This document shows, piece by piece, positions 12,432 to 25,186 of a stretch of 64,000 bases of DNA. Origin of the DNA: Mangifera indica (lineage: Eukaryota > Streptophyta > Magnoliopsida > Sapindales > Anacardiaceae); assembly GCF_011075055.1 (NCBI RefSeq), contig NC_058143.1, positions 11,609,057 through 11,673,056 of the forward strand, written 5' to 3'. Under the pieces are notes generated by a model. It saw only the letters and a list, made by a program, of their open reading frames with translations, was not told the origin of the DNA and did no database searches. Numbering within the stretch: the first letter of the stretch is position 1; every line of letters starts with the position of its first letter. A program made the position numbers and the translations under genes.

Positions 12432-12938
12432 GGGGGTGTTTGATTTGAACAATGTTTTATTATCGAAATAGAAAAATTACCTTGAAGATATATTACTTAA
12501 AAGATTACTAGGTATAAATAATTACTATATTTGATAAAATTTAATAGGTATAAATAATTATTGTGTTTGGTTAAAGGTAATAAAAAATTACTAGTAAATT
12601 ATTTTACTTAAATACTCTTAAATATAATTATTTTTAAATATTTTTTATATTATTTGTCATATTAATTAAAACTAAATTTATTTTTGTCTCAAAAAATTAA
12701 TAAATACTAATATAATTATAATAAAATCAAGATTACCTTGGTAATATTTAAATACTTAAAGTGAAAGTGGTAATTAGATTACCACCTATATTACATGTCA
12801 CGTCAACGTAGGTAATAGAATATTACTGTAATTTTTTATTACTGACAAACCAAATAAGGAAATAAAAAATAGATTACCAAGGTAATCTTTAAAATAGATT
12901 ACCAAAGTAATCTTTAAAACCGATAACCAAATGACCCC
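12432..12938. mobile_element. Tourist/Harbinger-like MITE
   Basis: Terminal inverted repeats GGGGGTGTTTGATTTGAAC and the complement of AACCAAATGACCCC are flanked on both sides by TTA (12429-12431 and 12939-12941). A 3-bp TTA duplication with G-rich ends is typical of PIF/Harbinger MITEs. The inside is AT-rich and non-coding. Relatives are at 20268-20594, 33860-34311 and 55720-56045. Confidence 0.75.
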
Positions 12939-13147
12939 TTAAGATATTTTAACGTAACCTAGTTTTGGATAAAACTGAATAACTGTTTATTTTTAAATCG
13001 TTCAATTATAAATCATCAGTCATCTTTTATCTTTATCATACTTTGTAAAATAAAAATGAACTTTATCTTTATTATATTCTCACTTTATCATTTATTCAAG
13101 CAAAGTAATAATACTTTTTCATCTTCATTTACAAGGATAAAATCAAT

Positions 13148-13150
<3 letters not shown>

Positions 13151-13203
<53 letters not shown>
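13151..13203. repeat. (TA)n microsatellite
   Basis: About 26 uninterrupted TA units in a cassette spacer. Equivalent TA runs are found at the matching place upstream of other copies (26280, 45162, 63078). Confidence 0.95.
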
Positions 13204-13206
<3 letters not shown>

Positions 13207-13582
13207 AAAGGGTGCACATTGGTATCTTTTTTATATAACATCACTTTTAAGGTATTTAAATATGAGATATTAGATGGCTTTTGGTTTTTTTTTTAATTAT
13301 TAAAAAGACTAGAATTTCAAAATGTTCTATTACAATAATCAAAATTTATTTATTTTAATTAAAACTAACCACTTGAATATAAATTTAATTTTGTTTAAGT
13401 TTTGATAATCCAATTAAATATATAAATAATATCACATCATTTGAATACTCAAAATTGAATATATAGACCATGTTCTTTCTTGTTTCTAAAACAAATTTTA
13501 AAGAAAATTTTTAATCTCAACCAAGCTTCTATTATTATTATGTTTTTACCATCTACAAGAAGCTCTTGATCTGACGAGTCGA

Positions 13583-14919
13583 GATGGGCTGTAAAACTGA
13601 TTTTTAAGAGTCTTATCAGTCAGCCCTGAATGACGATTGGAAATCTCTGAAGGGCTTCCATGAGAAACATAAACGTTTGCTGTCATATCCTGCAACGACC
13701 TCCAGGGACCATGCATTTCACTTGGCTGTGTTCAGCCCAGAAAAAGAAAGAACCGCTTCAATCTTTACATAATATTTCCAAAGAAGATTTTATCATGAGG
13801 CATATCTCTTTATTGAAATATATTGAGTTGATGAGGGTGGAAATCAAAATCCATATTACATAAAATTAATTAGTTTGTATTAAAGTTTAATCCATTACAT
13901 TTTAATACCAATCACTTTACTAACTTTTATTAAATGTGAAACTCTTTTTCATTTAGCCTCCAACACTCTTCAATCATGTGAAAAATAAGAAAATACTAAT
14001 GACAAGGGTAGTTCAAAAGGTTGACACAAATGGCTACACCATTTTACACCATGCTGCGGACATGGAGGAAGAGACTACACAAATTAACCCTGAAGGACCT
14101 GCATAACAACTCCAGGATGAGACAAACTGGTACAAAATAAGCTCGGCCCCCTCTTTCTCCTACAAGATTTTTACCTCATAAATGTGCTTAAATGTAAGTT
14201 ATGTTTCCATATACATGCAGCGTGCAGAGGAGGTAACACTCTTCCACTACGCCATGTTGCGCAACAACAAGGAAAACAAGACTTGCGAAGAGCTATTCAA
14301 AACGAAGCACAATGAACTACTCAAGCGAGCACAGCAAAGGAGAAAAGACACTCCTCACTCTTGCACTGCAGTGGCTGTTCTCGTTGCTATCGTGACCTTC
14401 TCAGCTGCCTACACTGTACCAGGAGGTTCCAATGAGAAGGGATTTCCAGTTTTCCTCAACAACACTCTCTTCTTGGTTTTCACAGTCATGGAGGCTATTG
14501 CTTTAACTTGCTCCTTGACCTCCATTGTAATGTTCTTGTTCTTCCTCACATAGCCTTATACGTGTGAAGAATTCCACTATAGTCTCCCTGACAGACTCAC
14601 AATAGGCTTCGCCTTAATCTTCATTTCGTTGACTACAATAATGCTTGCATTTGCGACAACATTATTGCTCATAGTTTGTTCGGGAAAGCCACATTGGACC
14701 ACCACTATGATTTACACTGCTGCATTTTTGACTGTCAGCATATTTGCGCTCACGAATTTTCCTCTGTATGCTGCATTTGAGAAAACTTTATTCAAGTTGT
14801 ATCGTAAATTGTCTAGGAATCTGCATTTCAAAAAGCCTCCACCATACAGAGTAGCTTGGGGACGAGGTAAATTGTCCAAGAAGAATGTTAATCATAATAA
14901 GCGTAGGCTCTCAGTCTGA
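13583..14919 (+). pseudogene. Ankyrin-PGG pseudogene with internal deletion
   Basis: An exon 1 relic (13583 to about 13812) reads MGCKTDF, a stop, then ALNDDWKSLKGF and HAFHLAVFS. Exons 2-3 and most of exon 4 are gone; exon 4 survives as about 13966-14130 (NGYTILHHAADM) with a stop in GPA*QLQ. The PGG exon (14221-14919, after ATGCAG) is nearly whole: TAVAVLVAIVTFSAAYTVPGG, then four membrane segments, and the terminal LSV. A single TAG at 14551-14553 replaces the TCG serine codon of the intact paralog; after it the same frame continues to 14919. The main damage is therefore the 5' deletion, with one nonsense change in the PGG exon. Confidence 0.88.
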
Positions 14920-14939
14920 AGGATAAGTTGCTACAAGGC

Positions 14940-17690
14940 CAAACGAAGGAGGTTGATAAGTCTCTGGCGCAAGAGATATTACAAATTAGTGCAACTTTTG
15001 TATCAATTGTTTAGGGTTTGATCAAATCAAGTATAAGTATCAAATAAGTGAGTCTTTTACTCTGTTCTATTAGAATTTTATATAAATAGTGGGTATCTTT
15101 TAATTTGTATATTATCTTGTCTCCATCAATTCAAAACATTCGGTGTATTTTCATTATGCTCCAATAAGATTTTTAGTTTATTATCGAAACATCTACCCAA
15201 TCCTAAGTATACTTCAAGAAACTCATATTGAATTCAATATTTGGGGATTGTATAATTTATATCTATATATATATATATATTCCAATTTTTACTCTCCTAT
15301 TGAATAATTAATTAATAGTACTAAATTATACAATGATATGTTTGAGTCATTCAAACCCGTGTACTATTTCACTAATTTAAGAAAAGTGGTATATCAATGT
15401 TTTTAAAACCGAATCGATAGTCAAACGAAACATAATATTTAAAAGCCAATTAGAGTGTTGATATTTTATAAGGGTTTAAGTAATAAACTTTTAAATTGTT
15501 AATAATATATTGGTATTTGACAATTATATTAAATGTTAATGATAGTTTTGTGATTTTAATAAAAGCAAAACAATTAATTTCAGGACAATCAAATAAATTT
15601 TTTTGATAAAAATGGATGATGGGTAAAAATTTGACATTTTAAAATCTAAAGAGTAAAAAAGTGCTTTCGTAAAACATTGGGTGGGAAATCGTTATTTAAC
15701 CAGTTTTGTCTAAATTCATATGTTTCTCCACCTCCTCTTATGAAGACCCACATCTTGGATCGGTCCATAGGTCGTAGCCTAAGGCTCTAGGCGTGTCTTG
15801 TAATTTTACTATCATGTCCTCATTGGTTGTACCCAAAAAAGGGACTATAGACTAGACTAATCTAGTTACAAATTTAGTAATTATTAATTATTTCTGTCAA
15901 AAATGGAAATGATCATCTAATAAGGAAGTTTAATACATTAAATAGTATGAATATGGAGAATCTACACACAATACGAATAACATTAATCATAAGATAATAA
16001 TCATGTATCGTCTTCACGGTAAAATATGTCAATGTCAAATATCATTTTCTAATAAATGTTCATATCGTCGAATACTAGTTTGTCTAACCAATTTAGGCAA
16101 GCATTGTTCTAAGGATGTATTAGGTGTTAGAGCTCATAGTTTAGGATCCAATTTTTTATTCTCTAAAGACAATATTATCATTAGTGTTGGATATTCTGAA
16201 CTAATAAATGCCCTAATCATCTTTGATTGACATTGTTTTAATGTTATGTTAGGTGTTAGAGTAGATTCCAAAAGGTTATTTTAACAATTATTTTAAAACT
16301 AAAATCAAATCATAATATAAAGTTATATCAAATCAACCACTCTGTTATGGAGTTTTACTATATCTTATGGTAGGATATCATCGACTAATCATTTCCCAAA
16401 AATGTGTCTTGGACTACTTACTATAACCATATCAATCAATTCTACTTATAAATTGAAGTCCTATGTTTCCATCATCATCTAAATAATTACAATTTCTTTT
16501 TTCTTCAAGATCTATGGAGCTTCAGTCTTCATCCTCTCCAATGAGTCCTTTCTTAAATAAATTCCAATGAGAGTAATGAATAAACTTACAAAAAGTTTCA
16601 TCACAGTCAGATTAGTAACTCATCAGAAGTCTACGGCCATTAAAATCACATGGCAACAATATTTTACGGTGTTAAAATCACAGTCAGGGTATTCAATGAC
16701 ACAGAGGCAGTATTTTGTTCACATATATTGATATTTTGTTTACATGTAGCAATATGCTACTTACTATAAAAGATATTAAACTATATATTTATGTACTAAA
16801 TTATTTAAAACATTGTTACAAAGATCCAAAAAATAATATATGTAAGCAAAACATCAGTCTGTTGAAGTTATTGATCCATTACCATACTGTGACCCTACCT
16901 TCCACCCACACACATTATCATATTATGTCAAAATTCCCAGTTTTACACACACAAAAGCAGATTCATAATTCAACCCACTGAAGCATGGACATTGAAGAAG
17001 AACCAATACATGCTACTTATAGCCAAATCAATAAAGTTACTAGGCTGGTACCCTAGCATGACCCTACCCTTCAGGAACATATTCTATCATGTCACATCAA
17101 ATTTCCTATTGCTTTCAGAAAGTGATAGGACCTCGGTTTGGAAAGTGTACACAAGGAGACGTGGTTCCAACACCAGCCAAATGGACCAGTAAAGGAATGT
17201 GGCCGAGGGAGAGATTCTAACGATGTTGGGTGGGGGGAGAAGGGAATCTCACATGGACCTATGGGGTGGAAGAAGGGGGGAAGGCAGGAATAAATTAAGA
17301 AGGGATTGCGAAGCATTGAGCTGATTGAGAAGTTCCGGCTCCTTGATTTGCCGGACTTTAGTTGGTTAGCTTCTGCTGTTGATATTAATCATCTAGTGTG
17401 GACTCTGTAAAGATAGGAACTCTCGTTGATTATACATAAATAAATACATATATATGTATATATATCCACACACACAAACACATATATATTTGTGTGTGTG
17501 TGTGTGTGTGAATTAATGTTTTGTCTTCAATCCTGAGTATTGTTTGACTGTGAGTGCGGGTTGGCTGTTTTATGTTTTTGTGTGTGAGAAATTGGTGTGC
17601 TGAGAATTACCCAAAAATAAAATTGGTGTGTTGAGGAATTAGGTGCTGCAGGTTCAGGGTTCCATCAGAAAGCAAACAAAGCTGAATTAC
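14940..17690. other. Intergenic region, no gene recognised
   Basis: The first few hundred bases match the 3' flank of other PGG copies. A GTTTTTAAAACCGAATCGAT run near 15401 may be an old end of the 9002-type element. Around 16745-16960 and 17010-17115 there is an imperfect direct duplication (ATGCTACTTA..., CTGTGACCCTACCTTCC and AGCATGACCCTACCCTTC). Short frames such as 17092-17316 (-) and 17296-17411 (+) match nothing I know. A CA/TG run lies at 17470-17510. Confidence 0.45.
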
Positions 17691-17699
17691 AACTGACCT

Positions 17700-18165
17700 A
17701 TTAAAGCCAGAACAAGAACCAAACATCGCACTTCTAACTATCACATCAGTCCAGTAACGTTACCGGACCAGTACCATTCTGAGAACCTACCGCCTGAAAC
17801 GCAACCTAATATATGATATCAAAAATACCAGTTTTTCACAAGAAAAAAAATCTGATTTTGAAACTGACCCATTATAACTGAGCATAAAAAGCCTGAAAAC
17901 ACATAAAAGATCTTTAAACAAAGAAAAATTACTACCTAACAGTTACAGCCATGACGGAGTCGCCAGGAGCTATGAGATTATACGCAAACCAAAGATCATC
18001 TGAATCCACTGGAACCATCTGGAAAAGGCGCAATCACCCATATATCAAATTCAATGTTACAACACGATACAGCATGAGTAAGCACGAAATTGAATTGGGT
18101 TTTGTAGATTTTACCTTGACGCTTCCAGGTCCACTGGGTACTAAATCTCTGCGTACGATTCTCAT
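17700..18165 (-). pseudogene. Pelota (Dom34) homologue, 5' gene fragment
   Basis: Exon 1 (18165-18115) encodes MRIVRRDLVPSGPGSVK and ends at a GTAAA donor. Exon 2 (18018-17936) begins after TTTTCCAG and encodes [19 protein letters not shown] followed by DSVMAVTVR, a close match to the start of plant Pelota. Both splice sites are proper. A degenerate third exon (17793 downward) reads R-stop-V-L-R and then loses the frame; no later exons are seen. Pelota, with Hbs1, releases stalled ribosomes in no-go decay. With only the first 45 or so codons in frame this is a truncated copy. Its 5' flank (18180-18330) is the start of duplicated block D. Confidence 0.85.
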
Positions 18166-18694
18166 TCGTGCTTCGCTTCTTTATTTGGTTCTGTTTATGT
18201 TGTTTGTTTGCGTGCCTGTTTTTTCTTTCTTGAGTTATTGTTAGTGGTATTATTATATGAGAGAACTGGGAAATCCCAGAGAGAGGAATCCGGGCGCCAT
18301 TTGGAATGAATTGAAGATAATGGACTGAGCTGAAATATAAATATTTGAGGGGCTTTCAGGAAGTAAAATGTCGTTAAAATATGTGAAAAGTCAAGTGTTT
18401 TTACTTAAATTTTGGTTATGTGTTAATAATTTTTTTAAAATTATTTTTTATTTTATATATTTTCATAATATAATTAATTAACACTATAATAATAAAAATA
18501 TTTAAAAAGAAGTTGAATAACATGATAAAAAATTGAATAAATTACACTTTTTCTTTAAAGGTCAGAGTCAAAACACTTTTCAATTTCTAAATGATATAAA
18601 TAAACATTTTTTCACTTAAAATAAATTATTTTAAAAATAATGACATAAATGTGAATAAATAATTTCACTATGCATAAATTTTGAGAAATAATAA

Positions 18695-19075
18695 GGCCAA
18701 AGGACTATTTGCCACCCAAGGTATGTTGCAATCCCAAATTTCCCCTTTTTATCTTTGATAATCTCAAACACCCACCCATGAATAGTTTAAATTAACGAAA
18801 CCCTAACCCCTTGAAATTTTATCTCTTTTTGGCCCTTTAAACTTTAAAAACTAAAAGTTTCCCCCAGCCTAAATTTAAAAAAATAGCAGTTTCATCTTAG
18901 GGTTTTGTTTTGAAATTTTCGACTCTATTGCCGACAGTCTCTCTCTCCCGAAGTGTCATCTCTCTCCGATAGTCTCTCTCCTTCCATTTGAACACCTGAT
19001 AGGTGTCGGAGAAGCGGTGAAAAACGAAAAGCTTCGTTAGGGAAGATGAAACTCTTCATCTTCCCAGAATGTTTT
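18695..19075. mobile_element. Left half of a GGCCAAAGG-family element
   Basis: Starts GGCCAAAGGACTATTTGCCA and follows the family's left arm (CCACCCAAGGTATGTTG, then ACTAAAAGTTTCCCCC) to the hairpin centre (CTTCATCTTCCC). The inverted right arm is not found, so the element looks truncated. It lies in the part of D1 that D2 lacks. Confidence 0.6.
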
Positions 19076-20267
19076 TTTAAAATTTTTTTTGGTTGATTTG
19101 AGGTTATATTATAATTTTAAAAAAATAAGGTAGAAAGGATAAAATGTTAAACACATTTTTAGGCATTTTTTTTTACTATTAACATAGTTATATTTTTAGT
19201 GAGAAAACATAATTTATCTCATTTAAGGAGAAAAAAAAAGGTTTTTAAGCCAAAGCTTACGAGTGAAAACATCCGTTTCTCCTTTGTATTTAATAGCGTT
19301 TTATGAACCACAATTTAATTTTTTTTTTTTTGGAAATATTTTTAACTCGTATGTGTATTAATATATATAAATATATTAATTTTTCAAAATTTTCATTTAT
19401 TGTGGGTTTTTTCTTTTTTAGTTTGAGTCGTTTTGTTTAACCCCAATTTAAAATTTCTTTTAATTTCTAAAATAAATTAAATTTAAAATATAATTTATGT
19501 TATGCAAAGTTAACATTTTTTAAAATCATTTTCAACTTGAATTTGTCAAATCAAAATTAATAAAGAACAAATAGGCTACACATTTGTTCAAAAGCAATTC
19601 CTCCCTGAATTTTTTTCCCTTTTAGCTGGTTATTTATTTTTTTTGAAGTGTATGAAATTATACTGAAATATATTTGTGATTTTGAAAAATTTATGAAAAG
19701 TCCTATGGAAAGAAATACTAAATCTGCGAAATCTTGACCAGAAATATTATTGGTTTGAATTTTTTGTGGGTTTTCCATAACCCACAAAAAAAAAAAAAAT
19801 TTAAAAAGGATTAAGAAACTATAAAACTTAAAAAAAATAAAATAGGAGAATTTTAAAATTATTTATTAAATTTAATTTTTGATAATTAGTTATAGTTGTT
19901 TACTAAATTTGTGTATACTCAAAGAATTATACGGATATAACTAGTAGAATATTTCATTTGTCATCATCCACTTCCATTAATAACAAGTGTTACGCGGAAA
20001 TGCAAAAATGTAATCTTTTATAAAAATTAGAAGAAGTTATTCTGCAATACTTACTTCAAAGCCTTCCTAGAATTTGAGTAGATATTTAGCACAGTCTTCA
20101 TCCATTTTGTGCTTTTTCGTTGAGTAACTCAAGGAGATTTGACTTTGAAGTTTTGGTTGAATGAAGTTATTGTTAGTGACGGATGAGTTTTAATCATCAC
20201 ACCAAGCTACAACTAATTCTAACCTTAAAAAGAGTTTGCATGAAGTTCAACTAATATTACCTTTTAA

Positions 20268-20594
20268 GATGTGTTTTATTTGAATAATCTTTTATTACAA
20301 AAAAATAAAAGATTACTAGGTAAATAAATTATCTTGAAAATTATTAGATATAAATTATTACTATATTTGATAAAAATATCAAAATATTTTTTTATTTAGA
20401 TAGTTTTCATAATTATTATAAAATATTTTTTATATTATTTGTTATATTAATTAAAAATAAAAATATTTTTATCCTAAAAGTATAATGAAAATAGCATAAT
20501 AAAAAAATTAAAATTAGGTTAATAATATTTAAATATTTAATATATTTATTTATCATATTACTTAACAATTAAACGAAAGAACCAAACAACACTA
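20268..20594. mobile_element. Old Harbinger-like MITE (D1 copy)
   Basis: Ends in inverted relation: GTGTTTTATTTGAATAAT on the left and AACCAAACAACAC on the right; AT-rich and non-coding inside. It is present at the same place in D2 (55720-56045), so it predates the duplication. Edges approximate. Confidence 0.55.
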
Positions 20595-21773
20595 TAAATT
20601 TTCAAATACTTTCAAGCTAGTCTATTTTTACTGATGGGCCTAAATGTGTTGGGCCACACCTCCACCTTTTGGTTTTTTATCTGGGTGAAAAAATAAATAA
20701 ATTTAATGTTTTGTAACTTCTATAAATCGTTAGTCAATCAAAATTTTTATATCGAAATTTTGTCCTTTAGTTTTTATTACATAAAAATAAAATAAAAAAA
20801 GTGTGGTAAACTTTATAAATCATGAAGAGAGTCTTTTAAATATATATATGCAACAACGTGTATTTAAATAGATTTTTATTTATTTAATGACAAGATTTGA
20901 CAAGAAGATGAATTAGCGTGTTAAACAAAGAAATATTTATATAAGATAGAAAGATACAATTGTTATCATAGATAATAATTTCTTTGTGATAGACGGAACA
21001 ACTAACACATTATACAAAGTAAAGGAAAGAAACTCAAGAGTACTTGTATGGGTGATGAGGAAAGAGACACCATCATCTATTGTGAGTTGTTGAGGCCCTT
21101 CATACAGCTTAGTAAAAAAGAGGGTACTTAGTGTATCTGTGAAATGATGAGAAGTCCCGAATTTGGTATACCATAATGTAGTGGCTTTGACTTAAGGTAT
21201 GTAATACCCATAAGTAAGTCTAAGGGTATTTTAGTATTTTTTCCATGTTTAATTGTGATTTGTGATGAGATTTTGTAGGAACGGTCTCCCCAAAAGTGAA
21301 TGATTGTGTCAAGTGAAAGAACAATCGTGTTTGGTTGTAAGGTCAACATTGGTCAACACAAGATTGATAGTAATAAAAAATTAAAGGCATGCCCATCCCT
21401 AATAGAGTACATACCTATGTAAGACTTATGTGAGGAGCATGACGAGATCAAGGTCTGAAATGATCGTGTATCTCTAGTAAAGTAAGGAAATGATTGTTTT
21501 ACCCCTAGGTAATGTTTAAAGAGGGAGAGAGAAAAAAAAAGAGAAAGGAAAGGGCTTAGCAAGGCCAGTTAGGACAAATAGCTAAAGTTAAGGTGCTCGA
21601 CTGTTTGGGAGGTAGCATAAACCTCGATTGAGTCAAATTCAGATAAAAAATAAATTGAGAAGATATTTAAAAGCAATAGGACTATATGAGACGTAGATAC
21701 CCATTAAATGCATCATGTACTTAACGTCAAGACATATTAATCACATAGTATAATTTAGTTCAGGTGTGCATGA

Positions 21774-22206
21774 GTGGTCCTTACAGCTGCGTACACTGTG
21801 CCTAAAGCAGTCTCTTCACAGTCTCTTTGTGGCTTTTACAGTCATGGATGTTATTGCTTTGGCATGCTCCTTGACCTCAGTTGTAATGTTCTTGTTTGTC
21901 CTTACATTGCCATATCCATATAAAGAATTCTACGACGCACTCCCTGACAGACTCTCAATTGGCTTCACGCTACTCTTCATTTCATTGGTTACAACAATGA
22001 TTGCATTAACGACAACAATATTGCTGATAGTTAGTTCGGAAAAGCCACATTGGGCCACCACTGTCATGTATAATGCTACATTTTCTCCTATTAGCATATT
22101 TGTACTCATGCAATTTCCTATGTATGCTTCATTTGAGAAAAGTTTGCTCATCATCTATCATAGATTGTCTAATAATCGACGTGTCATAAAGACTCCACCG
22201 CCTTAG
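21774..22206 (+). pseudogene. PGG-domain relic (D1)
   Basis: An acceptor-like CAG precedes a PGG exon that has lost its PGG motif: the residues after AAYTVP are replaced by a short deletion joined to HSLFVAFTVMDVIALACSL. The three following helices remain open (SIGFTLLFISLVTTMIALTT, HWATTVMYNATFSPISIF) up to a stop at 22204. No ankyrin exons precede it; instead there is a 0.5-kb spacer shared with 38.97 kb and 56.7 kb. It was probably defunct before the D duplication, since 57225-57663 shares the same defect. Confidence 0.82.
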
Positions 22207-22675
22207 AAGCCAACTACCGGACGAAGTTCCATTGTAGACCAAACAAGTCCTTTCACATACAGAGCAGGTTCTGATCGATGGTCAGTTGTTTAAGAAAAAT
22301 GTAAATGATAGAAAGCTTAAGCTCCCAGTCTGAAGGATTTATATAAGTTGAGGCCAGTAAGTGTTTGATTGTCAAATAAAAAAGTATTTTACTATGTTTT
22401 GGTTCATATAAATAGTGGGCATTTTTAAGAGTTAATTAAAATGAATTTATAAATTTAAGACATTTGATGTATTTTTTTCATCCTTCAATAAGAGTTATAC
22501 TTTATTTTCCAAACATCGATTGTGTTATATATTAGAGGCTTCTATTATTTCCCCATATATATTCCAATTTCCCTTCTCTGACTGATTAATTAATTAACAG
22601 TGCCAAAACATATAATCATGTCTCTAAGTCATTCAAACCCATGTATTATTTCACAATTCCAAGAGAAAAAGATTG

Positions 22676-22715
22676 GTATGCATCAAGAAAGAGCTTACTT
22701 CCTCGATGAGCACAT
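22676..22715 (-). pseudogene. Fibrillin tail scrap (D1)
   Basis: The complement reads V-L-I-E-E-V-S-S-F-L, matching the LIKEGSSLL end of fibrillin. It sits between the PGG relic and the OVATE pseudogene as in block A. The D2 partner is near 58137-58175. Very short, so confidence depends on synteny. Confidence 0.45.
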
Positions 22716-23110
22716 ATATAAAACTTAAAACTGTATGAACACTGGATCAAAAGCCCATGCTTTAAATTCCAAAGTATAATTTAAGTCCTATACCTTTCAC
22801 TTTGAATCATAACAAGCTGATTGAGTACTGGTTTAAACATTGGCAAAGATTGGTTGATCAAAACCTCTAACAAATCCAAATATGTCAATACAAAAATTAC
22901 TGGTTGAATGACTATATCCTTCATCCTTCGAAAAGGATGCATAAGAAGCCAGCCGACAAAAATTTTCTAGTATGTCCCTCTTTTAGTATGAAATTTTAAT
23001 CATAAGGCTTTATGGACTCTATGTTTACTTTCCAAATTAACTAGTCTTTGAAAAGAATGCCACCTAATGATAATCATTTTATCTCAATTAATAATACAAA
23101 TGTTCCCCAA

Positions 23111-23751
23111 CTGGCTTCCAATCTTCTACCTGTCCAACCTTTCCTAATCTCTTGAAGATATGTGCTTGTGCTTTTAAGCTCCAAACAGAATCATGTTTGA
23201 ACTGACCCACTTGCCAAATTTTCATTACTGATTATTTTGCCACAAATTCTTCTTCAAAGATCCTTGTTCATGCCTGACAAAAGAAACCCTTCATAGAATA
23301 CTACAAGAAGCACAAACTCAAGAGATCCAAAGCCTTGTGTTGCAGTTGCAAACTTAGCATTTCTTCCTCAGAGGAATCCGAAAGTTCAAGTTCCGATCAA
23401 TTCCCATCCATCTCAAGCCACGCACATGCCATGGTTCAAGAGAGACTCAACCAAATGATTAGAGAAAGGCAAGAGGCAAGACACAAAAAGAGAAGAAAGC
23501 AATGAGGTAGTGAAGGGATCACTAAAGTTATTATCATGATAGCCATGCAAAAGTCCTCCTATGATTCGAGAGAAGATTTCAGATCTTCCATGGCTAAGAT
23601 GATATCGCCAATCCGAATTAAAGAAGCCAAAGATCTTCAAAGCCTATTGAATTATTATATGTCTCTGAATTCTAAGGAATATCATGGGATTATACTTGAG
23701 GCTTTTTATGAGATTTGTACTAGTTTTTTTTCATCTTGTAAATGCCATTGA
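23111..23751 (+). pseudogene. OVATE family protein pseudogene (D1)
   Basis: The 3' two thirds read in one frame: KKHKLKRSKALCCSCKLS, then SSEESESSSSDQFPSISSHA, MVQERLNQMIRERQEARHK, a TGA at 23503-23505, then KSSYDSREDFRSSM and the OVATE core (EAKDLQSLLNYYMSLNSKEY, HGIILEAFYEIC) to a stop at 23749. The N-terminal part (from the ASNLLP-like text at 23111) is frameshifted and its start codon is CTG. OVATE proteins repress transcription and shape organ growth. The same TGA occurs in the D2 copy, so the gene was already broken when D duplicated. Confidence 0.82.
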
Positions 23752-25116
23752 GAATATTTTTGAAATTAATTTAGATGCTATAGCCTTATTATTCAATGAG
23801 CATGAGTTCTTTGTGAGAATATGACTATCAATTTTATAATTATAACTCAAAAAATGATCTTATAAATACTTTCAATCATATTATATTGTACTATTTTGAT
23901 TTTTATAATTAGAATCGATAATCACTTTATCTATAAGACACAAATATAAATATTCCAAACCCATATTTAATTAAGATAAAATCTTAAAATATAAATATAT
24001 TATTCATTTACTACCTTTGCTTTACTTATAAGTTTGTGTTCCTTGTCTTACAGAGAATAAATTATAACACATTTCCCAACAAATATGTGTAGTTTAACTT
24101 TTTTTTTTATTAAGAATTAAGCATATCTACAATATCACTATTAAGATATTGTTCATTTTAAATACAATATAATTTTGCTTTTGGTTTTTGTAACCTAAAA
24201 AATGCTTTGACAATTTAAAAGTTCATACACAATTACACTATTTTTGTATTAGCATTTCCAAGCAATATTAGATATGTCATATATGCCAAATATTTCTCTC
24301 GTATTTTGTCAATGTAAAATCTGTGTTGGGATGTTACAACGAATCCTAGTTTTGGGTAAATTCAAAAAATTGTTTATTTTTAATTTGTTTGATTATAAAT
24401 AATCAAATATCTTTTATCTTTATTATGTTTTCATAATCTTTTGTTGTATATATACTTTCAATTCTATTATACTAATATAGTATTATTTTACCTTTTATAA
24501 TTAAAATCGGTTAGAGTCCTTAATATATAAACACATTATTCATCCATTATTTTTCATTTATTTATGAGTTTGTGTTTGTTGTTCATAGACATGGAAAATA
24601 AGTTATAACACTTTTCACAATAAATATGTGATGTTTAGCTTTATTTTTATAAAGGACTAAACATATCGACTTACTCACTATTAAGACATTATGCGCTTTA
24701 AAACACATAATCCATCACAGTATAGCTTTTAGGTTTTGCAACTTGAAATTTTTTTTTGACAGTTTAAAAGTTTAGGTACTAATAAATCAGTCTTATTTTA
24801 ATATCTATAAACAATATATGATACATATACATATCCAATATCTCTCTCATACCTTGTTGATGTAAAATTTGTCTTAGAAAGTTACAACATAACCTAATAT
24901 TGGGTGAATCCAGATAACTACTTATTTCTAATTCATTTAATTATAAGTTATCAATCATCTTTTATCTTTGTTATTATACTTTTATCATAATAAAATAAGA
25001 ATGAGCTTTACATTTATTTTATTCTCACTATTTATACAAGTGAGCTTTATCAATTATTTAAACAAAGTAACAATACTTTTCTTTATCTTCATATACAAGG
25101 ATAAAATAAGTCCCTG

Positions 25117-25124
25117 TATATAAG
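25117..25124 (+). promoter_or_regulatory. Cassette TATA box (D1)
   Basis: TATATAAG followed by AGCACACAACACAC. The same box and downstream block recur at 27700, 29722, 42320 and 60571, always 5' of ankyrin-PGG material. In D1 the leader just downstream is interrupted by the element at 25187. Confidence 0.55.
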
Positions 25125-25186
25125 AGCACACAACACACGACTTATTAGATTTCGGAGAACACAACAACTAGTTATTGTTCTATTAA

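Noticed and set aside
13056..13238. Open frame with repeated Y-I-Y-I
   Set aside because: Translation of a (TA)n microsatellite; the same applies to 26191-26412.
17296..17411. Plus-strand frame reading LIEKFRLLDLPDFSWLASAV
   Set aside because: It looks protein-like but has no start, no homologue I can name and stops just upstream; left as unannotated spacer.
19557..19787. Minus-strand open frame of 76 codons, duplicated at 47124-47381
   Set aside because: No recognisable domain, strong A/T bias, and its duplication follows from block D; no splice or start context supports a gene.
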